This document shows, piece after piece, positions 15,448 through 23,025 of a DNA stretch of 64,000 bases. The stretch is from the NCBI RefSeq assembly GCF_900129305.1, contig NZ_FQVB01000003.1, forward strand, positions 1 through 64,000, written 5' to 3'. Below the pieces are notes generated by a model. That model was not told the origin of the DNA. It did no database searches and saw only the letters and a program-made list of their open reading frames with translations. Within the stretch, counting starts at the first letter, position 1. Each line of letters opens with the position of its first letter. The translations under genes were made by a program, and so were the position numbers. This DNA comes from Desulfacinum infernum DSM 9756. Its GTDB lineage: Bacteria; Desulfobacterota; Syntrophobacteria; Syntrophobacterales; DSM-9756.

Positions 15448-17355
15448 ATGAACCAGGACCCAGCACGACGCATCGGCTTGATCGCAGGGGGCGGGCAGTT
15501 TCCGCTCCTTTTTGCTGAAGGGGCCCGGCAGGCGGGATACAGCGTGGTGGCCGTGGGATTCCACGGCGAGACGGACCCGCAGGTGGCGGACCACGTGGAC
15601 CAGTTCCACCTGATCAAACTGGGCCAGCTCAACAAGCTCATCCAGGCCTTCAAGAAGGCCGGAATCACCCGGGCCGCCATGGCCGGCGCCATCAACAAGA
15701 CCAAGCTCTACGCCCGCATCCGACCGGACTGGCGCGCCTTCAAGCTCCTGGGAAAGCTTCACAACAAGAAGGACGATTTCCTGCTCCGGGCCCTGGCCCA
15801 GGAACTGGAAAGCGAGGGGATCCTCATCGAGCCTTCCACCCTTTTTCTGCCCACCTTGCTGGCTCCCGAAGGGATCCTCACCCGCCGGCGGCTCAACGCC
15901 AAGGAAAAGCGCGACGTGGCGTTCGGCTGGGACATGGCCAAGGCCGTGGGACACCTGGACATCGGCCAGTGCCTGGTGGTCAAGGACCAGGCCGTGCTCG
16001 CCGTGGAAGGAATCGACGGAACGGATGCCACCATCCTGCGGGGCGGAAGGCTTTGCCGCGAAGGGGCCGTGGTGGTCAAGGTGAGCAAGCCCATCCAGGA
16101 CCTTCGCTTCGATGTGCCCGCCGTGGGGCTCCAGACCATCGAAACCATGAAGGAGGTCAAGGCCCGGGTGCTGGTGATCGAGGCGGGAAAGACCCTGCTC
16201 TTCGACCGGGAACGGGTGATCCGCGAAGCCGACCGGGCGGGCATCACGGTGGTGGCCGTCCGCGATCCGAAGCAAGCCGTGGATGAGCCGGAAAAGGCGA
16301 AGCCCGAAGTGCCTTCCTCCTCCCGTGTCGGCGAGATCCGCGTGGCGCCGCAACCCATCGCCTTCGCACCGCCCCTCCCGGACGCCCTCAAGGTCGGAGT
16401 CATCGGCGTGGGTTATTTGGGAAAATTCCATGCGGAAAAGTACGCGCGCCTTCCGGAAGCGGAACTCGTCGCCGTGGTGGACACCAATCCTCAACAGGCA
16501 AGGTCCATTGCAGACCGGTTTGAATGCCGGGCTCTGGAGGACTACCGAGACCTTTTCGGCAAGGTGGACGCGGTGAGCATCGCCACGCCCACCCCGTCCC
16601 ATTTCGCCATCGCCCGGGATTTTCTGGAAGCCGGGGTCCACGTGCTGGTGGAAAAGCCGGTCACCCGTTCCCTGGAAGAAGCCCAGGAACTGGTCCGCCT
16701 GGCCGACGAAAAAGGGCTCATCTTTCAGGTGGGGCACCTGGAACGGTTCAATCCGGCCTTTCGAGCCGTGGAACCTCACGTGAGAAACCCGCTCTTCCTG
16801 GAAGCTCACCGGCTGGCGCTCTTCAACGAGCGGGGCCTGGAAGTGGACGTGATTCTGGATCTCATGATCCACGACATCGACATCGCCCTGCACCTGGTGC
16901 AGTCTCCCATCGCCGGCATTTCCGCCTCGGGCGTTCCGGTGCTCACCTCCCTTCCCGACATCGCCAACGTGCGAATCGAATTCCAAAACGGGGCCGTGGC
17001 CAACCTCACGGCCAGCCGCATCTCTCTCAAGAATCTGCGCCGCCTGCGCCTGTTCCAGGAAAACCGCTATCTCGTCTGCGACTACGCCAACCGCCGGGCC
17101 TTTTCTTTTCGAACGGAAGAGCCTCCCGACGATTCCGGCTATCCCGAAATCTCTACCGAAGAGCTGGACGTGGTGGACTACGACGCCCTGGAACAGGAGA
17201 TCGCCGCCTTCCTCCTGGCGGTCCGATCCCAGTCGCGGCCCGTCGTGGACGGTCGCCAGGCCATGATGGCCCTCAAGGTGGCCCTCGACATCTCCCAACA
17301 GATCAACGAACGGATCCGGAAGGCATGGGAATCGATGCCCCCCAGCGGCCGCTGA
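15448..17355 (+). CDS. lpxI: LpxI (UDP-2,3-diacylglucosamine pyrophosphatase) fused to Gfo/Idh/MocA oxidoreductase
   Basis: 635 aa in one open frame. Residues about 1-285 are LpxI (RIGLIAGGGQFPLLFAEGAR at the start; GTDATILRGG further on), which releases UMP from UDP-2,3-diacyl-GlcN to give lipid X. After a Pro-rich linker (about 286-312), residues 313-630 form an NAD(P)-dependent Gfo/Idh/MocA enzyme with Rossmann motif VGVIGVGYLGKFHAEKY, EKPVTRSLEEA and the catalytic-region HLERFNPA plus DLMIHDIDIAL. Family members include GnnA, a UDP-GlcNAc 3-dehydrogenase, but the substrate here is not established. LpxI normally ends near 280 aa, so the fusion is a real oddity. The 3' end overlaps lpxB by 31 bp. 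Confidence 0.9.
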   Translation: MNQDPARRIGLIAGGGQFPLLFAEGARQAGYSVVAVGFHGETDPQVADHVDQFHLIKLGQLNKLIQAFKKAGITRAAMAGAINKTKLYARIRPDWRAFKLLGKLHNKKDDFLLRALAQELESEGILIEPSTLFLPTLLAPEGILTRRRLNAKEKRDVAFGWDMAKAVGHLDIGQCLVVKDQAVLAVEGIDGTDATILRGGRLCREGAVVVKVSKPIQDLRFDVPAVGLQTIETMKEVKARVLVIEAGKTLLFDRERVIREADRAGITVVAVRDPKQAVDEPEKAKPEVPSSSRVGEIRVAPQPIAFAPPLPDALKVGVIGVGYLGKFHAEKYARLPEAELVAVVDTNPQQARSIADRFECRALEDYRDLFGKVDAVSIATPTPSHFAIARDFLEAGVHVLVEKPVTRSLEEAQELVRLADEKGLIFQVGHLERFNPAFRAVEPHVRNPLFLEAHRLALFNERGLEVDVILDLMIHDIDIALHLVQSPIAGISASGVPVLTSLPDIANVRIEFQNGAVANLTASRISLKNLRRLRLFQENRYLVCDYANRRAFSFRTEEPPDDSGYPEISTEELDVVDYDALEQEIAAFLLAVRSQSRPVVDGRQAMMALKVALDISQQINERIRKAWESMPPSGR

Positions 17356-18503
17356 AGGTCTTCGTGAGCGCCGGAGAGGCGTCGGGCGACCTCCATGCCG
17401 CCTCCCTGGTGGAGGCCATGGGCCGGGAACATCCTCGCCTGGAGGTGAGCTGCCTGGGAGGTCCCCGCCTGGAAAAGGCGGGAGCCCGCGTCCTGGTGGA
17501 CAACCGGGCTCTTTCCCTCATCGGCGTGCTCCAGGTCTTTCCCAAGGCCCGAACCCTCTACCATGCCTGGAAGACCCTCCGGGATCACCTGGCCTCGGAA
17601 CGGCCGGACCTGGTGATCCTGGTGGACTTTCCCGATTTCAACTTCCTGCTGGGGCGCCTGGCCCGCCGGCTCGGCCTGAAGGTGTTTTACTACATCAGCC
17701 CGCAGGTCTGGGCGTGGCGCCGTGGACGAATCCGGTCGCTCAAGCGCTTTGTGGACGCCATGGCCGTCATTCTGCCCTTCGAGGAATCCTTCTATCGCCG
17801 CCACGGCATGCACGTGCACTACGTGGGCCATCCCCTGGCGGACACCCTCAGCCGGGTGCCGCACAAGACCGCGTGCCGAAAGGCCCTGGGATTGGAAAAT
17901 GAGCCGGGACAAGGGTTTCGCGCTTCGCGAACGGTTTGTCTGCTTCCGGGCAGCCGCCGGGGAGAAGTGCGCACTTTTCTACCCCTGCTGGTGGAGGCCG
18001 CCCGGATTCTCCATCGCCGTCATGGAAACCTTCGATTCCTTTTGGCCGCCGCGGCCGAACTGGATCCTTCCGACTTTGCGTCCGTCCACCCCGTCCGGGA
18101 TCTTCCCCTCCGGATCGTTCACGGGGACACCCACCGGGTGCTTCGCGCATCGGACCTGGCGCTGGCCGTCTCCGGCACCGTCACCCTGGAGGCGGCGCTC
18201 CTGGGAACCCCCCTGGTGATCGTTTACAAAGTTTCGCCCATTGAGTACCATGCCGGGCGTTTTCTCATCCGGGTGCCCTACATCGGGCTTCCCAACCTGG
18301 TGGCCGGGCGCCGGGTGTGCCCGGAACTCATCCAGGAAGACGCCTCCCCCGAGCGGATCGCCGGGGAGGCGGAACGACTGCTGACGGACCCCCGAGCCCT
18401 GAAAGAACAAACCACGGGGCTTCGGGATATCGAACGCCGCGTGGGCGGTCCCGGAGCCGCCCGCCGTGCTGCACGGATTGCCTTGAGCCTATGCGATTGC
18501 TAG
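17325..18503 (+). CDS. lpxB: Lipid-A-disaccharide synthase
   Basis: 392 aa GT19 glycosyltransferase joining UDP-2,3-diacyl-GlcN and lipid X. Conserved blocks include KVFVSAGEASGDLHAASL near the N-terminus, DFPDFNFLLGRLARRLG, YYISPQVWAWRRGR and the C-terminal VSGTVTLEAALLGTPLVIVY. The ATG at 17325 lies inside the end of the lpxI fusion gene, and the gene overlaps msbA by 13 bp, so translation is coupled through the block. Length is normal for the family. Confidence 0.96.
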   Translation: MGIDAPQRPLKVFVSAGEASGDLHAASLVEAMGREHPRLEVSCLGGPRLEKAGARVLVDNRALSLIGVLQVFPKARTLYHAWKTLRDHLASERPDLVILVDFPDFNFLLGRLARRLGLKVFYYISPQVWAWRRGRIRSLKRFVDAMAVILPFEESFYRRHGMHVHYVGHPLADTLSRVPHKTACRKALGLENEPGQGFRASRTVCLLPGSRRGEVRTFLPLLVEAARILHRRHGNLRFLLAAAAELDPSDFASVHPVRDLPLRIVHGDTHRVLRASDLALAVSGTVTLEAALLGTPLVIVYKVSPIEYHAGRFLIRVPYIGLPNLVAGRRVCPELIQEDASPERIAGEAERLLTDPRALKEQTTGLRDIERRVGGPGAARRAARIALSLCDC

Positions 18504-20236
18504 ATCCCGTCGGAAAACTGGCCCTCCGGCGCCTCTTGGAACTCATCCGGCCCCACCTGCGCCGCCTGGCCCTGGCCGGAGTCTGCATGCTGCTGGTGTC
18601 CGCCGCCAGCGCCGGTACCGCCTATCTCATCAAGCCCGCCATGGACGAGATCTTCATTAAGAAGGACCTGGCCATGCTCAAGCTCCTCCCGGCCGCCTTC
18701 CTTCTGGTGTCTCTCATCAAGGCCCTCTCCGACTGGGGCAGCACCTACTTTCTGCAGTCGGTGGGGCTTCGGGCCGTGACGGATCTGCGCCAGCGGCTCT
18801 TCAACCACATCCACGACATGCCCCTCGGGTTTTTCGACAAGGCCAGCACCGGCGTGCTCATGAGCCGCATCACCAACGACGTGAAGGAAATCCAGATGGC
18901 GGTGACCCGGGCGGTCACGGGCATGATCAAGGATTCCCTCACGGTGGTGGGGCTCATCTTCGTGGTCTTTTACCAGAACTGGAAGCTGGCCATCATCGCC
19001 GTGGCGGTGCTTCCCCTGGCCTTCTACCCCCTGGTGCGGTTCGGGAAGCGGCTGAGAAAGCTGGCCAGGAAACGCCAGGAGACGGTGGGGAATCTCAGCA
19101 CGGTTCTTCATGAAAGTTTCACCGGAGTCCGAATCGTCAAGGCCTTCACCATGGAAGACCACGAGAAGCGCCGTTTCGCGGACCAGAACCAGGGCGTGCT
19201 CCGTTACCAATTGAAGGCCCTGCGCATTGATGCGCTTTCCAGCCCGCTCATGGAGTTCATCGGCGCCATCGGCATTTCGGCCATCATCGGCTACGGCGGC
19301 TACCAGGTGGTCAACGGCACGTCCACCCCCGGCACCTTCTTCTCCTTCCTGGGAGCCCTGCTCATGCTCTACAAGCCGGTCAAAAGCCTCAACAAACTGA
19401 ACAGCACCCTCCAGACCGGCATCGCCTCCATGGTTCGGGTCTACGAAATCCTGGACCAAAAGAGCAACATCGTGGAAAAGCCCGGCGCCGTGGTTCTGGA
19501 GCGGGCGGAAGGCGCCGTGGAGTTCCGAAATGTATCTTTCGCCTACGACTCCGTTCCGGTGCTCAAGGACATCAACATCCGGGTCCGCCCCGGCGAGATC
19601 ATCGCCCTTGTGGGAAGCAGCGGCGGCGGCAAGACCACCCTGGTGAACCTCATCCCCCGGTTCTACGATGTGACGAGCGGCGCGGTCCTGGTGGACGGGA
19701 TGGACGTGCGGGACCTGACCCTTAGATCCCTCAGAAACCAGATCGCCATGGTGACCCAGCAGAGCTTTCTCTTTAACGACACCGTTCGGAACAACATCGC
19801 CTACGGGGCTCCCTGGAAAGACGAAGAGGCCATCATCGAAGCCGCCAAGGCCGCTTACGCCTATGATTTCATCCGGGAACTGCCCAACGGGTTCGATACG
19901 GTGGTGGGCGAACAAGGGGTCATGCTTTCGGGCGGACAGCGACAGAGGATCTGCATCGCCCGGGCGCTGTTGAAGGACGCCCCCATCCTGATCCTGGACG
20001 AGGCCACCTCCGCTCTGGATAGCGAGGCGGAACAGGAAGTGCAACGCGCCCTGGAAAACCTCATGCAGGGGCGCACCACGTTCGTGATCGCCCACAGGCT
20101 GTCCACCATCCAGATCGCCGACCGCATCCTGGTAATCAGCAACGGCCGGATCGTGGAAGAAGGGCCCCACCAGGCCCTGCTGGCCCTGCGGGGGGAATAC
20201 CGCCGGCTGTACGACATCCAGTTCCAACGCGGATGA
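18491..20236 (+). CDS. msbA: Lipid A export ATP-binding/permease MsbA
   Basis: 581 aa half-size ABC exporter that flips lipid A-core across the inner membrane. Six membrane helices occupy about residues 20-310 (SDWGSTYFLQSVGLRAVTDL belongs to the conserved part). The nucleotide-binding domain has Walker A GSSGGGKTT, signature LSGGQRQR and Walker B ILILDEATSALD. The start at 18491 overlaps lpxB and yields the standard length. Gene order lpxB-msbA-waaA supports MsbA rather than a drug exporter. Confidence 0.94.
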   Translation: MRLLDPVGKLALRRLLELIRPHLRRLALAGVCMLLVSAASAGTAYLIKPAMDEIFIKKDLAMLKLLPAAFLLVSLIKALSDWGSTYFLQSVGLRAVTDLRQRLFNHIHDMPLGFFDKASTGVLMSRITNDVKEIQMAVTRAVTGMIKDSLTVVGLIFVVFYQNWKLAIIAVAVLPLAFYPLVRFGKRLRKLARKRQETVGNLSTVLHESFTGVRIVKAFTMEDHEKRRFADQNQGVLRYQLKALRIDALSSPLMEFIGAIGISAIIGYGGYQVVNGTSTPGTFFSFLGALLMLYKPVKSLNKLNSTLQTGIASMVRVYEILDQKSNIVEKPGAVVLERAEGAVEFRNVSFAYDSVPVLKDINIRVRPGEIIALVGSSGGGKTTLVNLIPRFYDVTSGAVLVDGMDVRDLTLRSLRNQIAMVTQQSFLFNDTVRNNIAYGAPWKDEEAIIEAAKAAYAYDFIRELPNGFDTVVGEQGVMLSGGQRQRICIARALLKDAPILILDEATSALDSEAEQEVQRALENLMQGRTTFVIAHRLSTIQIADRILVISNGRIVEEGPHQALLALRGEYRRLYDIQFQRG

Positions 20237-20242
20237 TTGGGA

Positions 20243-20277
20243 GTGACGGGTGACGGGTGACGGGTGACGGGTGACGG
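20243..20277 (+). repeat. Tandem array of five GTGACGG heptamers
   Basis: Five perfect 7-bp units, starting 6 bp after the msbA stop codon. Confidence 0.9.
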
Positions 20278-20378
20278 GCAAGGACATTGAACCCATCCTT
20301 CCTGCGAAAGCCGAAATCCATGTCGCTCCTGCTCATTGTTTCGCCACCCGGCGAAAAACAAGTCTCGCCTCATGCCAT

Positions 20379-20469
20379 ACGACTCACGACTCACGACTCA
20401 CGACTTACGACTTACGACTTACGACTTACGACTCACGACTCACGACTCACGACTCACGACTTACGACTT
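20379..20469 (+). repeat. Tandem array of thirteen ACGACTY heptamers
   Basis: Thirteen units in exact 7-bp phase, ordered as three ACGACTC, four ACGACTT, four ACGACTC and two ACGACTT. It ends 11 bp before the waaA ATG. The waaA frame stays open through the array back to 20271, so unit gain or loss would shift any upstream-initiated reading frame. Confidence 0.92.
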
Positions 20470-20480
20470 ACGGACAACCC

Positions 20481-21788
20481 ATGGAAACCCTTCTCCACCT
20501 TGCCTACAACGCGGTTCTCACGGCGGCCTGGCCCGCGCTGTGGCTTTACTACCGCCTTTCCGCGGCCGTTTCGGGAAAGTATGAGGAAACCTACCGGCGG
20601 CGCCTGGGTTTGGAGTTTCCCCGCCTGAAGGACTTTCCTCTCCGCCCGGTGTGGATCCATGCGCTTTCCGTGGGCGAGGCGCTCTCGGCCATACCGCTCA
20701 TCCTGGAGCTCAAAGACCGGTTGCCGACCCAGCCCATCGTCTTTTCCACAGCCACGGAGAAGGGGCTTCAGATCGCCCGGAACCGCGTGGCGGCCCTGGT
20801 GGACGACATCTTCGTCCTCCCCCACGACCTGGGATGGACCATGCGGCGTCTTGTGAGGGGCCTTCGGCCCAGCCTCTTCGTCCTGGTGGAAACGGACATC
20901 TGGCCCAACTTATTGAGAGAACTACGGAAGGCCCAGACCCCGGCGGTGCTCGTAAACGCCCGCCTTTCTCCCCGTTCCCATGGGCGCCTTCGCCGCCTCG
21001 CCCCCTTCGTTGCAGCCCTTTTCCGCCATTTTTCCGCCATCTTCACCCAGTCCCGGCTGGACGCGGAAAGATACCGGTCCCTGGGCGTCCCACCCCGTCG
21101 GGTTCATGCCGCGGGCAACCTGAAATTCGATCTCGTGGTGATGCAGGCGGAAGGTTACGCCGGAGAGGATTTGGATCTCTTCCCCGGGGAAGGGAAAGAC
21201 GGACGGAAGCGCCCCGTCTGGATCGCCGGAAGCACCCACCCGGGCGAAGAATCCCTATTGGTGGAAGCCCATGGCGCGGTAAGGGCCCGATACCCCCATG
21301 CGCTGCTGATCCTGGCACCCCGCCATATCGAGCGGGCGCCCCGGATCGCTTCCTTGTGCGCCCGGGCGGGGTTGGAGCCGGCTTTGCGCAGCCGCCGGGA
21401 CCCGCCGGATTCCGCCCCGGTTCTCATTTTGGACACTCTGGGGGAACTGGCACGGTGCTACGCCCTGGCGGACGCGGCCTTCATCGGGGGAAGCCTCGTC
21501 CCCACAGGCGGCCACAATCCGCTGGAAGCCTCCGTGCACGGTGTTCCCTGCTGCTGGGGCCCTCATCTATTCAACTTCAGGGAAGTGGAAGCGTTCTTGC
21601 TTCAGGCGGGATGCGGGCGCGTGGTGCGAAAAGCCGCCGATGTGGCCGCGTTCGTCCTGGATGCCTTCGACCGCGGAAAGGACCCATCCGCCGCCCGCCC
21701 CCGCTGCAGGCAAGCCGTCCGGAACCATGCGGGCGCCGCCCGCCGGATCGCCCGCCTTCTCGCCCACGGGCTTACGCAGCGCCCATAA
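20481..21788 (+). CDS. waaA: 3-deoxy-D-manno-octulosonic acid (Kdo) transferase
   Basis: 435 aa GT30 enzyme adding Kdo to lipid IVA at the inner membrane. An N-terminal membrane-anchoring segment (LHLAYNAVLTAAWPALWLYY) precedes WIHALSVGEALSAIPL and FVLVETDIWPNLL in the N-terminal lobe; GGSLVPTGGHNPLEAS marks the C-terminal donor site. The ATG at 20481 gives the family's normal start and length, but its ribosome binding site is poor because the 7-bp repeat array lies directly upstream. Its end overlaps the convergent M50-like gene by 17 bp. Confidence 0.94.
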   Translation: METLLHLAYNAVLTAAWPALWLYYRLSAAVSGKYEETYRRRLGLEFPRLKDFPLRPVWIHALSVGEALSAIPLILELKDRLPTQPIVFSTATEKGLQIARNRVAALVDDIFVLPHDLGWTMRRLVRGLRPSLFVLVETDIWPNLLRELRKAQTPAVLVNARLSPRSHGRLRRLAPFVAALFRHFSAIFTQSRLDAERYRSLGVPPRRVHAAGNLKFDLVVMQAEGYAGEDLDLFPGEGKDGRKRPVWIAGSTHPGEESLLVEAHGAVRARYPHALLILAPRHIERAPRIASLCARAGLEPALRSRRDPPDSAPVLILDTLGELARCYALADAAFIGGSLVPTGGHNPLEASVHGVPCCWGPHLFNFREVEAFLLQAGCGRVVRKAADVAAFVLDAFDRGKDPSAARPRCRQAVRNHAGAARRIARLLAHGLTQRP

Positions 21789-22395
21789 GCAGGCCATAGA
21801 TCCACGCGCTCATGTGGGCCACCCATCCAGCCAGCATCTCCTTGCGTGCCGCAACCTCCCAGATCACCAACCCGGTGAGCGCCACGGCGCCCGCCCAGTC
21901 GATCGCCTTTTCCCGGGCATCCCAGCCGGGAAGCAGCGAAGCGAGAGCCCTTCCCACCGCCAGGGGCGGCAGCGGGATCAGGAAGTTCGCCACGGCGAAC
22001 TGAATGTTGACGGCGATGCAGATCTTGAAGATGGCCGAAGGGAAGAGCAGATCGTGGATGGTGCTCACCACGCCGGCCAGGACCAGGTTCCCCAGAGCGC
22101 CGGCCAGGTGAGCCAGCAAGGGGTAGCTCCAATGTCCCTTCAGGTCTTCGTGCGAAAGCCGGGGCGGTCGCGTCCAGCCCCAGCCGGCCAGGATCAGGAC
22201 CGGCACGGCGCGCACATCCAGATAGGCCAGCGGGTTGAACCGAAAGGGGATCTTTTCCCGAGATGCGGAGGGTTTCTGAATCAGCAGCCCGAAAAACGCC
22301 CGGGCTTCCCCGTGGATGGTAATGGCCAAGAGCAGGCCCACCACCACCCCCAGGATTTCGTCCAGGCTTCGCATCGCGTACGGCACGACGATCAT
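21772..22395 (-). CDS. Peptidase M50 (site-2 protease)-like membrane protein, probably inactive
   Basis: 207 aa with about five hydrophobic segments. The layout follows short site-2 proteases: an N-terminal helix with LLLAITIHGEARAF where the zinc motif HExxH is expected, then SYPLLAHLAGALGNLVLA, then FLIPLPPLAVGRALASL where NxxPxxPLDGxR is expected. The HExxH is HGEAR and the PLDGGR aspartate is missing, so zinc proteolysis is unlikely. The ATG at 22395 is preferred because GGAGG lies 6 bases upstream; an ATG at 22416 would add seven residues. Convergent with waaA, divergent from HPr. Function unknown. Confidence 0.7.
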   Translation of the reverse strand: MIVVPYAMRSLDEILGVVVGLLLAITIHGEARAFFGLLIQKPSASREKIPFRFNPLAYLDVRAVPVLILAGWGWTRPPRLSHEDLKGHWSYPLLAHLAGALGNLVLAGVVSTIHDLLFPSAIFKICIAVNIQFAVANFLIPLPPLAVGRALASLLPGWDAREKAIDWAGAVALTGLVIWEVAARKEMLAGWVAHMSAWIYGLLMGAA

Positions 22396-22583
22396 GGGAT
22401 CCTCCACGAGTGGCAACGAAAGCGACGTTCGGAACCTGAACGATTCTTTACCACACGCACGGCAAATCCCTCAAGAAATTGGACGTTTTCGCCGACGAGG
22501 AACGCAAGGACCGTCGAGGCCTCAGGTTGACTTGCCGGGGGCCCTGTGATAAGAAGCGAACACTTTTCGGGCGAAGGAGAACG

Positions 22584-22883
22584 ATGGGTTTGACGGCGCT
22601 GACGGATCAGGTGACGGAAATCGAGCAGGAATTCGTTGTTCCCAACAAGCTGGGTTTTCATGCACGGGTGGCCGCCCAGATCGTCAAGACGGCATCCCGG
22701 TTCCGCTCGGATGTCCGGCTCATCAAAGATGAGACCAGCGTCAACGGCAAGAGCATCCTGGACGTATTGAGCCTCGAGTGCCCGCAGGGAACCACGGTGA
22801 AGGTGATCACTCGCGGCGATGATGCGGAGGATGCTCTCAAGGCCGTGGCCGAGCTGTTCCAGAGTAAGTTCGGAGAATCTTAG
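22584..22883 (+). CDS. ptsH: Phosphocarrier protein HPr
   Basis: 99 aa. The active-site histidine is His26 in KLGFHARVAAQ, and the regulatory serine region is SVNGKSILDVLSL (Ser57). About 11 extra residues precede the usual HPr start. HPr takes phosphate from enzyme I. The ATG at 22584 has a GAAGGAGA element upstream; a longer frame to 22479 has no ribosome binding site and odd composition. ptsI follows after 142 bp. No sugar-specific enzyme II gene is in the window, so a regulatory role or partners elsewhere are equally possible. Confidence 0.94.
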   Translation: MGLTALTDQVTEIEQEFVVPNKLGFHARVAAQIVKTASRFRSDVRLIKDETSVNGKSILDVLSLECPQGTTVKVITRGDDAEDALKAVAELFQSKFGES

Positions 22884-22923
22884 GGGCTGACAGCAGAGAA
22901 TCTAACGGCACGCAATTCAGGTA

Positions 22924-22986
22924 CCGAGACGGCGCTTCTGCCGGGGCGGGGATTCCCCGATCCCAGACGGCCCGCTCGGTTTTTTA
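22924..22986 (+). terminator. Possible hairpin terminator or attenuator between HPr and enzyme I
   Basis: CCGAG (22924-22928) and CTCGG (22975-22979) bracket a GC-rich segment containing GGGGATTCCCC, followed by a seven-T run. The stem is interrupted, so termination may be partial. Confidence 0.4.
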
Positions 22987-23025
22987 TTGCACGGGCACCC
23001 GTGCGGATCTTCGTGAGGCGCTTCC

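Noticed and set aside
20379-20469. Possible CRISPR array
   Set aside because: Units are contiguous 7-mers with no spacers, and no cas gene is present. The same applies to the 15-bp repeats at 27563-27622.
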